Positions 1-8,354 of a stretch of DNA of 64,000 nt are shown here, in pieces. The notes under the pieces are model-generated. The model was not told the origin of the DNA. It saw only the letters and a list, made by a program, of their open reading frames with translations, and did no database searches. The stretch's first letter is position 1. Each line of letters opens with the position of its first letter. The translations under genes and the position numbers were made by a program. Source of the stretch: JBMOUD01 sp049319665 (GTDB lineage: Bacteria; Pseudomonadota; Gammaproteobacteria; Enterobacterales; Enterobacteriaceae); assembly GCF_049319665.1 (NCBI RefSeq), contig NZ_JBMOUD010000011.1:1-64000 (forward strand), written 5' to 3'.

Positions 1-53
1 CGCCGATGGTAGTGTGGGGTCTCCCCATGTGAGAGTAGGGAACTGCCAGGCAT
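1..53 (+). rRNA. rrf: 5S ribosomal RNA, 3' end (partial)
   Basis: The first 53 bases match the 3' third of enterobacterial 5S rRNA, including the CCGATGGTAGTGTGGGG stretch and the GGAACTGCCAGGCAT end. The 5' part lies before the window. In E. coli the rrnA operon sits directly beside mobBA, so this is probably the rrnA equivalent. Confidence 0.95.
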
Positions 54-66
54 CAAACAAAGACGA

Positions 67-95
67 AGCCCTTCACGAAAGTGAAGGGCTTTTTC
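67..95 (+). terminator. Rho-independent terminator of the rRNA operon
   Basis: A perfect 10-bp stem (67-76 with 81-90) closed by a GAAA tetraloop is followed by a T-run at 91-94. It lies 13 bases after the 5S rRNA end. Confidence 0.93.
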
Positions 96-154
96 TATTG
101 GGGGAAATAAAAATATTTCGTAGTGATCTCTCATCGAAAGCCTAATAATTCATA

Positions 155-673
155 TTATTTGCGCGATCTTGCTAACCATTCAACGATAAACCCGCCGATT
201 TCCGGCACATTATTCAAATCAAGCGACCTGATCTGGCTATCCAACGGGATATCGCTCGCAATTGCCAAGACATGATCGTCTATTAACTCAGCCAAAGATT
301 TTCCAGTACCATGACGATGAAGCGCTATTTTGGCGATCGGCTCATGTTTAAAGCCTTCAACCAGTATTAAATCCAGAAACTGACTATCAAAACGACTCGC
401 CAGATACCGCAAATCGAGTTCTTTCTGTTCAGGTGTTTCGGTCATGAGTGCCCAACGGCTGCTACTTGCCACCATTGTCTGATTGGCCCCTGCTTTTCTT
501 AGCTCGAAGCTGTCCTTTCCTGGAGTATCAACATCTACCGAATGGTGAGAGTGCTTAATAAGACCAACGCGAATACCTTGTTGACGTAAAAAAGGTATCA
601 GCTGTTTTAATAGTGTGGTCTTGCCGGTACCACTGAAAGCAACAATACCAAGCAACGGAACAGCAGATTTCAT
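155..673 (-). CDS. mobB: Molybdopterin-guanine dinucleotide biosynthesis adaptor MobB
   Basis: GTP-binding accessory protein that assists MobA in making the molybdenum guanine dinucleotide cofactor in the cytoplasm. A P-loop (AFSGTGKTT) sits at residues 12-20, followed by the family blocks GLIKHSHH, DTPGKDSFELRKAGA and LILVEGFKHE. The open frame extends upstream to 700, but I choose the ATG at 673: its ATG overlaps the mobA stop codon as ATGA, a classic coupling junction, and it restores the usual ~172-aa length. It is the second gene of a mobA-mobB operon. Confidence 0.93.
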   Translation of the reverse strand: MKSAVPLLGIVAFSGTGKTTLLKQLIPFLRQQGIRVGLIKHSHHSVDVDTPGKDSFELRKAGANQTMVASSSRWALMTETPEQKELDLRYLASRFDSQFLDLILVEGFKHEPIAKIALHRHGTGKSLAELIDDHVLAIASDIPLDSQIRSLDLNNVPEIGGFIVEWLARSRK

Positions 674-1254
674 TTGGAACCTCGCGTTAATTGCTGCCAA
701 TGGCTGACATTTTCGGGTGTATTAAGATTGGCAAAGGCTGAGGAGTTTTCGAACCGTACTTTCCGCGCGAGCTGCTGTTCAAAAAACAGCATTAGTTTTC
801 TCTCGCCAGCATTGAGATAGTCGCTAAGCGGGGTTATTACGCGCCTGTGCAGCAAACAAAGCGTAGGATGTGCCCGGTATTCATCCTCTGCATAGGCTAT
901 AGCGGCAGTGCCTTTTTCATTCCATAAACGATCGAGCAGATTGTCGGGGAAAGCGGGAACATCGCAGGGTACAAAAGCTGTCCATTCGCTAGGACTAGCC
1001 TGCAATGCAGCTAACATTCCCGCTAACGGACCTGCATAATCAGAAGTCACATCGCCAATAACCGGATAATTCTCGGCATAGATATGTTGATTCTGATTAG
1101 CGCTAATCAATATATGACTGACTTGCGGGGCTAATCTTGCAGCAATATGTTCAAATAACGGCTGGCCATTAACCTTTACCAATCCTTTATCCTGCCCCAT
1201 CCTGGATGAGCGTCCACCGGCTAAAATTACGCCGGTAATGTCAGGTTTTTCCAC
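670..1254 (-). CDS. mobA: Molybdenum cofactor guanylyltransferase MobA
   Basis: Transfers GMP from GTP to molybdopterin to give the MGD form of the cofactor used by DMSO-reductase-family enzymes. The nucleotidyltransferase signature LAGGRSSRMGQDKGL lies at residues 11-25, and a PCDVPAFP block marks the metal-binding aspartate region. At 194 aa it has normal length. It is first in the mobA-mobB operon and its stop codon overlaps the mobB start. No unusual feature is seen. Confidence 0.95.
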   Translation of the reverse strand: MEKPDITGVILAGGRSSRMGQDKGLVKVNGQPLFEHIAARLAPQVSHILISANQNQHIYAENYPVIGDVTSDYAGPLAGMLAALQASPSEWTAFVPCDVPAFPDNLLDRLWNEKGTAAIAYAEDEYRAHPTLCLLHRRVITPLSDYLNAGERKLMLFFEQQLARKVRFENSSAFANLNTPENVSHWQQLTRGSK

Positions 1255-1406
1255 GGTGACTATCCCTATACTGCCTATGTTTCGACGATTGTAACGCTGA
1301 ATCTTGTTATGGATCAGTTTTTACTTTTTCATTTTTCTCCTCTGCTTTCTTCGATTCATTAACCCTGTTAGCGTGTACCACTATTAAATATATAAGGACA
1401 ATCATA

Positions 1407-1676
1407 ATGAAAGATCATCGAGTTAATGAACTGATTGAATTACTGCATGCTGCCTGGAAAGAGGACGTTGATCTTAACTTACTGCAGTTTTTACAAAAAT
1501 TAGCGCAAGAGAGTGGCTACCAAGGGCCGTTAGAAGCATTAAGTGATGATACGTTGATTTATCATCTTAAAATGCGCGGCAGCGATAGCTTGGCCGAAAT
1601 TCCGGGTCTTAAAAAAGACTACGAAGATGATTTCAAAACCGCAATTTTGCGCGCCAGAGGTGTCATCAAGGATTGA
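1407..1676 (+). CDS. yihD: YihD family protein
   Basis: An 89-aa acidic protein matching YihD along its whole length (DLNLLQFLQKLA, LIYHLKMR, PGLKKDYEDDFKTA and RARGVIKD blocks). Its biochemical role is unknown; in E. coli it lies at the same place, upstream of srkA. There is no signal peptide or membrane segment, so it is probably cytoplasmic. Confidence 0.92.
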   Translation: MKDHRVNELIELLHAAWKEDVDLNLLQFLQKLAQESGYQGPLEALSDDTLIYHLKMRGSDSLAEIPGLKKDYEDDFKTAILRARGVIKD

Positions 1677-1677
1677 T

Positions 1678-1692
1678 GTAAACTTATGTGAA
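1678..1692 (+). promoter_or_regulatory. CpxR-like box upstream of srkA-dsbA
   Basis: GTAAA (1678-1682), five bases, then GTGAA (1688-1692): one mismatch from the CpxR consensus GTAAA-N5-GTAAA. It lies about 80 bases before srkA. The E. coli srkA(yihE)-dsbA operon is a known Cpx target, which fits. Confidence 0.5.
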
Positions 1693-1769
1693 CTTCATGC
1701 GCAGGTCTAAAATTTGGTGATACTATTTCTCACTGTTATTTTTGCTCTGCGGCCTTTCTGAATGACGTT

Positions 1770-2756
1770 ATGAATAATTCTGCATTTAATTTCCAGGTGT
1801 TGTCTCCAGACTTGATCCTGGATGCCTTAGAGGATCTCGGGCTAATAGTCGACTCAGGGCTAACGGCGCTTAATAGCTACGAAAACCGTGTTTATCAATT
1901 TTTGGATGAGCAGCGTAAACGTTATGTTGTTAAGTTCTACCGCCCAGAGCGATGGGGCGCTTTGCAGATAAACGAAGAGCACAAGTTTTCGTACGATCTC
2001 TCCGCTTCTGACATTCCTGCGGTTGCTCCGCTCAATATCCAAGGTAATACGCTACATCACTATCAAGGATACATGTTCACTGTTTTTCCAAGTATTGGCG
2101 GTCGCCAATACGAAATGGATAACATGGATCAACTCGAATGGGTTGGACGTTTCCTTGGCCGCATTCATCAAGTTGGTAGTGAAAACCTCTTTATTGAACG
2201 TCCGACAATCAGCATCGATGAGTATCTGACCGAGCCACGTACTGTTCTAGCCAATAGCGAACTACTCCCAGTAAATCAAAAAGATGCTTTTCTACGGGTG
2301 ACCGATAGCCTTATCAGTACAGTAAAAGAGTATTGGCATACTGATTGGCAGCCGTTGCGTTTACATGGTGATTGCCATCCCGGCAATATCCTCTGGCGTG
2401 ATGGTCCGCTATTTGTGGATTTGGATGATGCGCGTAATGGCCCTGCGGTGCAGGATTTATGGATGCTATTGCATGGCGAACGCAGCGAGCAACTGATCCA
2501 ATTAGATATTCTTCTTGAAGCCTATGGGGAATTTTCTGATTTTGATACTAAGCAATTAGCGCTAATAGAACCGTTACGGGCAATGCGAATGGTCTACTAT
2601 TTAGCGTGGATAACGCGCCGCTGGCAAGACCCTGCATTCCCAAGAAGTTTTCCGTGGATGAAGGATGAAGACTTCTGGCTGAAACAATCAGCTGCATTTT
2701 CTGAGCAAATTAAGAATTTACAGGCACCACCTTTGCAGTTGATGCCAATGTACTAA
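1770..2756 (+). CDS. srkA: Stress response kinase SrkA (YihE)
   Basis: Cytoplasmic Ser/Thr protein kinase of the aminoglycoside-phosphotransferase fold; in E. coli it protects against stress-induced death and acts in the Cpx response. The catalytic loop LHGDCHPGNILW and metal-binding DLDDARNG follow in the expected order around residues 198-222, and the C-terminal part has the WITRRWQDPAF block. Length 328 aa is typical. It is 52 bases upstream of dsbA, in the same orientation as in E. coli, so co-transcription is likely. Confidence 0.94.
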   Translation: MNNSAFNFQVLSPDLILDALEDLGLIVDSGLTALNSYENRVYQFLDEQRKRYVVKFYRPERWGALQINEEHKFSYDLSASDIPAVAPLNIQGNTLHHYQGYMFTVFPSIGGRQYEMDNMDQLEWVGRFLGRIHQVGSENLFIERPTISIDEYLTEPRTVLANSELLPVNQKDAFLRVTDSLISTVKEYWHTDWQPLRLHGDCHPGNILWRDGPLFVDLDDARNGPAVQDLWMLLHGERSEQLIQLDILLEAYGEFSDFDTKQLALIEPLRAMRMVYYLAWITRRWQDPAFPRSFPWMKDEDFWLKQSAAFSEQIKNLQAPPLQLMPMY

Positions 2757-2808
2757 TTAAATAGTGAGTTAACGGTTTTAATTAAATTTAAATGGAGAAC
2801 TGCTTGTT

Positions 2809-3462
2809 ATGAAAAATCTGTTTTCAGCCAGGAAGATTATTCTGGCATTGGTTGGTATGGTATTAGCGTTTAGTGCATCAGTCGCATCGGCAGAACAATT
2901 TTCTAATGGTGCGCAGTACACTACATTAGATAAACCTGTTACTAGCGCTCCTCAAGTGCTTGAGTTCTTCTCGTTCTATTGTCCACACTGTTTCCAGTTT
3001 GAGCATGTTTGGCATGTATCTGATACTGTTCGTAAAAATCTGCCAAAAGACGTGAAGTATGTGAAATATCACGTTGAGTTCCTCGGTGGGCCAATGGGCA
3101 AAACTTTGACGCAAGCCTGGGCTGTTGCCATGGCGTTGGGCGTTGAAGATAAAGTAAGCCCGCTGATGTTTGATGCGATTCAGAAAACCCAGACTGTAAA
3201 AACGCCTGCTGATGTTCGTGACGTATTTATTCAAGCGGGTGTAACTGGTGAGCAATATGACGCAGCTTGGAATAGCTTTGTGGTGAAATCGCTGGTTGTG
3301 CAGCAGGAAAAAGCCGCAGCTGATTTTAATATCCAAGGCGTGCCATCGGTTTACGTTAATGGTAAATACCTGATTAAAAATGACGGACTTGATACCAGCT
3401 CAATGGATGCATACGTTAAGCAGTTCTCTGATGTGGTGAATTTCCTGTCACAGCAGAAATAA
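2809..3462 (+). CDS. dsbA: Periplasmic thiol:disulfide oxidase DsbA
   Basis: Introduces disulfide bonds into exported proteins; it is reoxidised by DsbB. A Sec signal peptide covers roughly residues 1-28 (positive start, hydrophobic core, SVASA cleavage site). The thioredoxin-type active site CPHC follows within FSFYCPHCFQFE, and the cis-proline loop GVPSVYV is present near the C-terminus. Length 217 aa is normal for a precursor. It ends in a clear terminator. Unlike E. coli, no yihF/yihG genes follow; polA comes next. Confidence 0.96.
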   Translation: MKNLFSARKIILALVGMVLAFSASVASAEQFSNGAQYTTLDKPVTSAPQVLEFFSFYCPHCFQFEHVWHVSDTVRKNLPKDVKYVKYHVEFLGGPMGKTLTQAWAVAMALGVEDKVSPLMFDAIQKTQTVKTPADVRDVFIQAGVTGEQYDAAWNSFVVKSLVVQQEKAAADFNIQGVPSVYVNGKYLIKNDGLDTSSMDAYVKQFSDVVNFLSQQK

Positions 3463-3476
3463 TCTTTCCGTACTTT

Positions 3477-3501
3477 AAACGCCAGCGATTAGCTGGCGTT
3501 T
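3477..3501 (+). terminator. Terminator after dsbA
   Basis: A 10-bp perfect stem (3477-3486 with 3492-3501) and a 5-base loop lie 15 bases after the dsbA stop. The 3' arm itself ends in TTT. Confidence 0.75.
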
Positions 3502-3906
3502 AAATGATTCTACGTTATTAAGCTAATGCTGTTATCCATTAGAGATAAACTAGCGCACAGCCCCTCTTATATTTTTAACAACATTATTGCCGATAAAATA
3601 TAAGGTCATATTTGGTGATTAGCAGCCATCTCAATAATTAATATCCACATTGACGTTTAAATTTTTATGACACGACTTTTAAGCCATTTCTATCGCTAAG
3701 TAGATGAAAGAAAGGTATATATCAAAAATAGCGATAACATTTATTGTGGTTCTATTTTTTATATGTACTTTTACTCACAAACTTATCCACAGGATAGATC
3801 TTGCGCTGGATCTCGCAAGATCGTCATCAATTCTGCTCCCAAGGTTCGCCTTTAGCTCCAGCTATGGCATGCTTAGGCATAGACCTTTAACGTACAAAGA
3901 AGAACT
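3502..3906 (+). other. polA upstream region with DnaA box and clustered GATC sites
   Basis: About 400 bases without a convincing gene. A perfect DnaA box TTATCCACA lies at 3783-3791. Next to it, a 9-bp inverted repeat (3797-3805 with 3814-3822) carries three Dam sites GATC at 3797, 3809 and 3819. A weak 71-aa open frame crosses this part and runs into polA in another frame; I do not regard it as a gene. DnaA has been reported to stimulate polA in E. coli, so a replication-linked control region is plausible. Confidence 0.55.
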
Positions 3907-6705
3907 ATGGCCCAGATAGCAGAAAATCCACTTATCCTGGTAGACGGTTCGTCTTACCTGTATCGCGCCTACCATGCGTTCCCTCCTCTGACCAATGCAG
4001 CTGGTGAACCTACGGGGGCGATGTATGGCGTGTTGAACATGCTGCGCAGCCTATTATTGCAATATCAGCCGAGCCACGTTGCCGTGGTATTTGACGCCAA
4101 AGGTAAAACCTTCCGCGATGAACTGTTTGCTGAATATAAATCTCATCGCCCACCGATGCCGGATGATTTGCGTGCGCAAATAGAGCCTTTGCACCAGATG
4201 GTAAAAGCAATGGGATTGCCGCTGCTGGCGGTGTCTGGCGTTGAGGCTGATGACGTGATTGGTACGCTGGCGTTGCAAGCTGAAAAAGCGGGGCATGCCG
4301 TGCTCATCAGCACCGGCGATAAAGATATGGCGCAATTGGTGACACCGGGTGTCACGTTAATCAACACCATGAATAACGCCATTCTTGGACCAGACGAAGT
4401 CGTCGAAAAATTTGGTGTGCCGCCTGAGCTTATCATCGATTTTCTGGCATTAATGGGCGACTCTTCCGACAACATTCCTGGCGTTCCGGGTGTGGGAGAG
4501 AAAACAGCACAAGCATTATTACAGGGCATCGGCGGCTTAGATGCGTTGTATGGGGATTTGGATAAAATTGCCACCTTGAGCTTCCGCGGTGCAAAAACCA
4601 TGGCCGGCAAGCTAGAGCAAAATAAAGAGGTGGCTTATCTCTCTTATAAGCTGGCGACCATTAAAACCGACGTTGAACTCGATGTGACCTGTGACCAGCT
4701 TAACGTTGCACAACCTGATGATGAACAACTGCGGACGCTGTTTGATCGTTATGAGTTTAAACGCTGGCTGGCTGATATCGATGGCGGTACCTGGTTAAGC
4801 AATAAAAAAGGTCCCGCAGTCGCGACAAAAGCGAAAGCAAGCAATGAGACAACGACTGAAACGAATGAGCCGGTAGAACGTGCACAGCTCTCGCAAGAAG
4901 GTTATGTCACCATCCTCGATCAGGACACGTTGGATCAATGGATAGACTATCTCAAAGCGTCGAAAGTATTTGCCTTTGATACAGAGACCGATGGACTGGA
5001 TACACTGAGCGCTAATCTGATTGGCTTGTCGTTTGCCGTTGAAGCTGGCAAGGCTGCTTATCTGCCAGTTGCGCATGATTATCTGGATTCTCCGGTTCAA
5101 CTCGATCGTGATGACGTGCTTAAGCAATTAAAGCCGCTGCTCGAAGATGCAAATCAGCTGAAAGTGGGGCAGAACCTTAAGTTTGATCGCGGTATTTTGC
5201 TGCAATATGGCATCGAATTACGCGGTATCGCCTTCGATACGATGATTGAGTCCTACGTGTTGGATAGTGTTTCAGGCCGTCATGATATGGACAGCCTGGC
5301 AGATCGCTATCTCGGACATAAAACCGTCTCTTTTGAAGAGATCGCAGGTAAAGGCAAGAATCAGTTAACTTTTAACCAGATCGCCCTGGAACAAGCCGCG
5401 CCTTACGCTGCGGAAGATGCCGATGTCACGCTGCAACTGCACCAAACGTTGTGGCCGAAAATTGAAGCTAGCGCTGAACTGACTCGCGTATTTAATGACA
5501 TTGATATGCCGCTGGTGCCAATTTTGTCGCACATTGAGCGAACGGGTGTCTTGATCGATCAGGCTATTCTGGCAGCGCACTCTAAAGAGCTGGCTGTGCG
5601 TCTCACTGAGCTGGAAAATCAAGCGCATGAGCTGGCGGAAGAGCCTTTTAATCTGGCTTCAACCAAGCAATTGCAGGCGATTTTGTATGAAAAACAGAAA
5701 TTGCCAGTGTTGAAGAAAACGCCGGGTGGAGCGCCATCAACCAATGAAGAAGTTTTAGCTGAGCTGGCGTTGGATTATCCGCTGCCGAAAGTGATCCTCG
5801 AATATCGTGGGCTGGCCAAGCTCAAATCTACCTATACCGATAAACTGCCGCTGATGATTAATCCGCAATCTGGCCGCGTGCATACTTCTTATCATCAAGC
5901 GGTGACGGCAACCGGACGTCTGTCATCCAGTGACCCTAACCTGCAAAACATCCCGGTACGTAATGATGAAGGACGACGCATTCGTCAGGCATTTATTGCG
6001 CCGAAGGATTACTGCATTGTTGCTGCCGACTACTCGCAAATTGAACTGCGTATCATGGCGCATTTATCGCAAGATAAAGGGCTTCTGACCGCGTTTGCTG
6101 CTGGGGAGGACATTCACCGGGCAACGGCATCAGAGGTCTTTGGTACGCCGTTGGAGAGCGTTACAGGCGAACAACGTCGTAGTGCTAAGGCGATTAACTT
6201 TGGTTTGATTTACGGCATGAGTGCATTTGGGCTGTCGCGCCAATTGAATATCCCGCGCAAAGAATCGCAGCGCTATATGGATCTCTATTTTGAGCGTTAT
6301 CCTGGTGTGCTGGATTACATGGAACGTACTCGCAATCAGGCAGCAGAAAAAGGCTATGTCGAAACTTTGGATGGCCGTCGTCTTTATCTGCCAGATATCA
6401 AATCAAGCAATGCTATGCGCCGTAAAGCCGCGGAACGTGCGGCGATCAACGCACCAATGCAAGGTACCGCAGCAGATATCATCAAACGCGCGATGATTCG
6501 CGTGGCTGCATGGTTGGCGCAAAAAGATGCACCGCGTGCACGCATCATCATGCAAGTACACGATGAATTGGTCTTTGAGATCCACAAAGATGATCTTGAT
6601 GTTGCTAAAGAGAAGATTCGTGATTTGATGGAGCAAAGCATGACATTGGCCGTTCCACTGAAAGTTGATGTGGGAACCGGTGAAAACTGGGATCAAGCTC
6701 ACTAA
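3907..6705 (+). CDS. polA: DNA polymerase I
   Basis: Repair and Okazaki-fragment polymerase. Three domains are visible in order: 5' nuclease (LVDGSSYLYRAYHAFPP at the N-terminus, GVEADDVIGTLA, GDSSDNIPGVPGVGEKTA); 3'-5' exonuclease with FAFDTETDGLDTL near residue 356 and the YAAEDADVTLQLH block; and polymerase with motif A DYSQIELRIMAH and motif C QVHDELVFEI. The proofreading acidic residues are intact. Length 932 aa equals the enterobacterial norm. A linker of about 30 residues rich in Thr, Glu and Lys (about residues 298-330) separates the first two domains. spf follows. Confidence 0.98.
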   Translation: MAQIAENPLILVDGSSYLYRAYHAFPPLTNAAGEPTGAMYGVLNMLRSLLLQYQPSHVAVVFDAKGKTFRDELFAEYKSHRPPMPDDLRAQIEPLHQMVKAMGLPLLAVSGVEADDVIGTLALQAEKAGHAVLISTGDKDMAQLVTPGVTLINTMNNAILGPDEVVEKFGVPPELIIDFLALMGDSSDNIPGVPGVGEKTAQALLQGIGGLDALYGDLDKIATLSFRGAKTMAGKLEQNKEVAYLSYKLATIKTDVELDVTCDQLNVAQPDDEQLRTLFDRYEFKRWLADIDGGTWLSNKKGPAVATKAKASNETTTETNEPVERAQLSQEGYVTILDQDTLDQWIDYLKASKVFAFDTETDGLDTLSANLIGLSFAVEAGKAAYLPVAHDYLDSPVQLDRDDVLKQLKPLLEDANQLKVGQNLKFDRGILLQYGIELRGIAFDTMIESYVLDSVSGRHDMDSLADRYLGHKTVSFEEIAGKGKNQLTFNQIALEQAAPYAAEDADVTLQLHQTLWPKIEASAELTRVFNDIDMPLVPILSHIERTGVLIDQAILAAHSKELAVRLTELENQAHELAEEPFNLASTKQLQAILYEKQKLPVLKKTPGGAPSTNEEVLAELALDYPLPKVILEYRGLAKLKSTYTDKLPLMINPQSGRVHTSYHQAVTATGRLSSSDPNLQNIPVRNDEGRRIRQAFIAPKDYCIVAADYSQIELRIMAHLSQDKGLLTAFAAGEDIHRATASEVFGTPLESVTGEQRRSAKAINFGLIYGMSAFGLSRQLNIPRKESQRYMDLYFERYPGVLDYMERTRNQAAEKGYVETLDGRRLYLPDIKSSNAMRRKAAERAAINAPMQGTAADIIKRAMIRVAAWLAQKDAPRARIIMQVHDELVFEIHKDDLDVAKEKIRDLMEQSMTLAVPLKVDVGTGENWDQAH

Positions 6706-6838
6706 GTGATGGGTGTTTAAGCAGTTTATGTAATAAAACTACGACTTATCGTGCACATAGTTAGAGTATGGTCGCATAACTCTCACTTTTTGTGTAAGTA
6801 AACTACAAAAAGTACTTTTTCCTCACAAACAAATGAGG

Positions 6839-6844
6839 TAAAGT
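6839..6844 (+). promoter_or_regulatory. -10 element of the Spot 42 promoter
   Basis: TAAAGT ends seven bases before the expected first base of Spot 42. The -35 region is poor (CTTTTT around 6815-6820). In E. coli this promoter is repressed by cAMP-CRP; I could not find a clear CRP palindrome here. Confidence 0.5.
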
Positions 6845-6851
6845 GGGCGAT

Positions 6852-6960
6852 GTAGGGTACAGAGGTAAGATGTTCTATCTTTCAGACCTTTTACTTCACG
6901 TAATCGGATTTGGCTGAATATTTTAGCCGCCCCAGGCATTTATGTCTGGGGCGTTTTTTA
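6852..6960 (+). ncRNA. spf: Spot 42 small RNA
   Basis: A 109-base match to Spot 42, the Hfq-dependent sRNA that represses galK and many catabolic genes when glucose is present. The 5' GTAGGGTACAGAGGTAAGAT region and the central unstructured regions are conserved. The terminator stem (GCCCCAG paired with CTGGGGC) is kept while its upper stem and loop differ from E. coli, so the change is structure-neutral. Location just after polA is the classical one. Confidence 0.96.
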
Positions 6961-7023
6961 TTGGGCTTTTGCCGAGAATCATTGCTTGTTTTGAGTAATA
7001 AACGATTCCTAGAGATAAATAAA

Positions 7024-7045
7024 AAGGCGACCCGCAGATCGCCTT
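7024..7045 (-). terminator. Terminator after engB
   Basis: Seven-bp stem AAGGCGA/TCGCCTT with an 8-base loop, followed on the minus strand by TTTTTATTTAT. It lies 33 bases beyond the engB stop. Confidence 0.75.
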
Positions 7046-7077
7046 CCCTACATCATTTAGTTTACAACGCTATCGCG

Positions 7078-7722
7078 TTATTCCCCGCCTAATGCGTCTT
7101 CCAACACTTCCGGTGGGATCTGGCTGAACCAGTTGTTGAGCTTATCACTAAGCTTATCAACGCCAATCTTCTTCAAAGAGGAGAAGGCTTCAACCTGGAT
7201 GTCCCCCATAAAGTCTTCGACAGCATTACGCACTTGAGTCAGTTGTGCTTTACGTGCGCCAGAAGCCAGCTTGTCTGCCTTAGTTAGCAGTACCAGAACC
7301 GGCGTACCGACATCGACGGCCCATTGAATCATTTGCTGATCGAGGTCTTTCAGCGGATGGCGGATATCCATCAGCACTACTAACCCTTTCAAGCAATTAC
7401 GCATCTGCAGGTATTCACCCAGCGCGCGCTGCCATTTACGTTTCATTTCTTCTGGTACTTCGGCATAACCGTAACCAGGTAAGTCCACCAAGCGAACGCC
7501 AGGCTCGACTTCAAACAGGTTGATAAGCTGAGTACGTCCAGGCGTTTTACTGGTACGCGCCAGACTTTTTTGTTGAGTTAGCGTATTCAGCGCGCTGGAT
7601 TTGCCAGCATTGGAACGACCGGCAAAAGCGACTTCAATGCCTTCATCACTCGGCAGGTGGCGAATATCAGGCGCACTGATGACAAAGTGGGTCATATGAT
7701 AGTTATAAGTTTGCTTAGTCAA
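7078..7722 (-). CDS. engB: Ribosome biogenesis GTPase EngB (YihA/YsxC)
   Basis: Essential GTPase for large-subunit assembly, also linked to cell division. All G motifs are visible: G1 GRSNAGKSS, G2 TPGRTQ, G3 DLPGYG and G4 TKADK. Length 214 aa is normal. It faces away from the csrC region, with its own terminator before spf, as in E. coli. Confidence 0.96.
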   Translation of the reverse strand: MTKQTYNYHMTHFVISAPDIRHLPSDEGIEVAFAGRSNAGKSSALNTLTQQKSLARTSKTPGRTQLINLFEVEPGVRLVDLPGYGYAEVPEEMKRKWQRALGEYLQMRNCLKGLVVLMDIRHPLKDLDQQMIQWAVDVGTPVLVLLTKADKLASGARKAQLTQVRNAVEDFMGDIQVEAFSSLKKIGVDKLSDKLNNWFSQIPPEVLEDALGGE

Positions 7723-8013
7723 AATGTGCGTCTCCGTGAGGCATTAATATCTGGCTGGCGATTATAGCGGCAACCGCGCTGAGATGGGATTCTGTTTTGC
7801 ATCTAGATGGTGATGAAAGCTATTACCGATGGCTAGAGAGTGGGTAAAATGCCACTGCTGTGTAAGACATTTGCCATTAAAAATGAGGGTTATTTCGCTT
7901 GTTTTCATACTTTGAATGAAAATAATCAATTAAAAACAATGCGATAGTGTTTTTCTCTCTATTTATGGTTATCGATCACCGACGGGTTATCTTGAGCCTT
8001 TAACCAGATCGGG
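7723..8013. other. engB-csrC intergenic region
   Basis: Gene-free, A+T-rich stretch holding the engB promoter on one side and the csrC promoter on the other. A TGTAAG half-site of the UvrY/GacA box (TGTAAG-N6-CTTACA) occurs at 7861-7866, about 160 bases before the inferred csrC start; the second half is not conserved. Confidence 0.35.
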
Positions 8014-8019
8014 TAAAGT
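7992..8019 (+). promoter_or_regulatory. Promoter for the CsrC-type RNA
   Basis: TTGAGC at 7992-7997, a 16-base spacer, and TAAAGT at 8014-8019 form a plausible sigma-70 promoter. Transcription would begin near 8026, just ahead of the GGA-rich region. Confidence 0.5.
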
Positions 8020-8025
8020 ACTTCC

Positions 8026-8230
8026 TACGCGATGAATGCAAAGCACGGAGCAGGGAAGATACCGCATTCAAGGATGTTAGGAACAATCGCGCACTAGGGA
8101 AATAGGCCAGGGGGGCCGACAAAGCAAAGGAAAGACCGGGACGTTATCGCCTCACACGGAAGGTGATGTACTAAATATCCTTCGACCGAAGGAAAGAAAA
8201 AGGCAACAAGGTAACTTGTTGCCTTTTTTC
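8026..8230 (+). ncRNA. csrC: CsrC-type CsrA-sequestering small RNA
   Basis: In E. coli csrC lies between yihA (engB) and yihI, exactly this position. The stretch holds nine GGA motifs within about 150 bases (at 8047, 8054, 8072, 8080, 8098, 8129, 8139, 8158 and 8191), the last in a 6-bp hairpin TCCTTC/GAAGGA with the loop GACC. It ends in a strong terminator. No protein frame fits it on the plus strand. The primary sequence is little like E. coli CsrC, which is expected for this family. The 5' end is inferred from the promoter. Confidence 0.78.
8200..8229 (+). terminator. Terminator of the CsrC-type RNA
   Basis: Perfect 11-bp stem (8200-8210 with 8215-8225), GTAA loop and a T-run to 8229. 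Confidence 0.93.
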
Positions 8231-8354
8231 TTTGCGCGCTTTCTGCTAGATTCCGCCGCAATTCTATACTATATCCAAACAACGTCGAGATGCCGCTAAC
8301 AAGCTTGCATTTTGGGTCAACAGATATAAACGTACACACCTAAGAGTAGATGCT

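Noticed and set aside
3704..3919. 71-codon frame before polA
   Set aside because: It overlaps the polA start in another frame, has no good ribosome site, and spans the DnaA-box/inverted-repeat region, which explains the sequence better.
8094..8339. 81-codon antisense frame across csrC
   Set aside because: It lies opposite the GGA-rich RNA and terminator and reads no recognisable protein.
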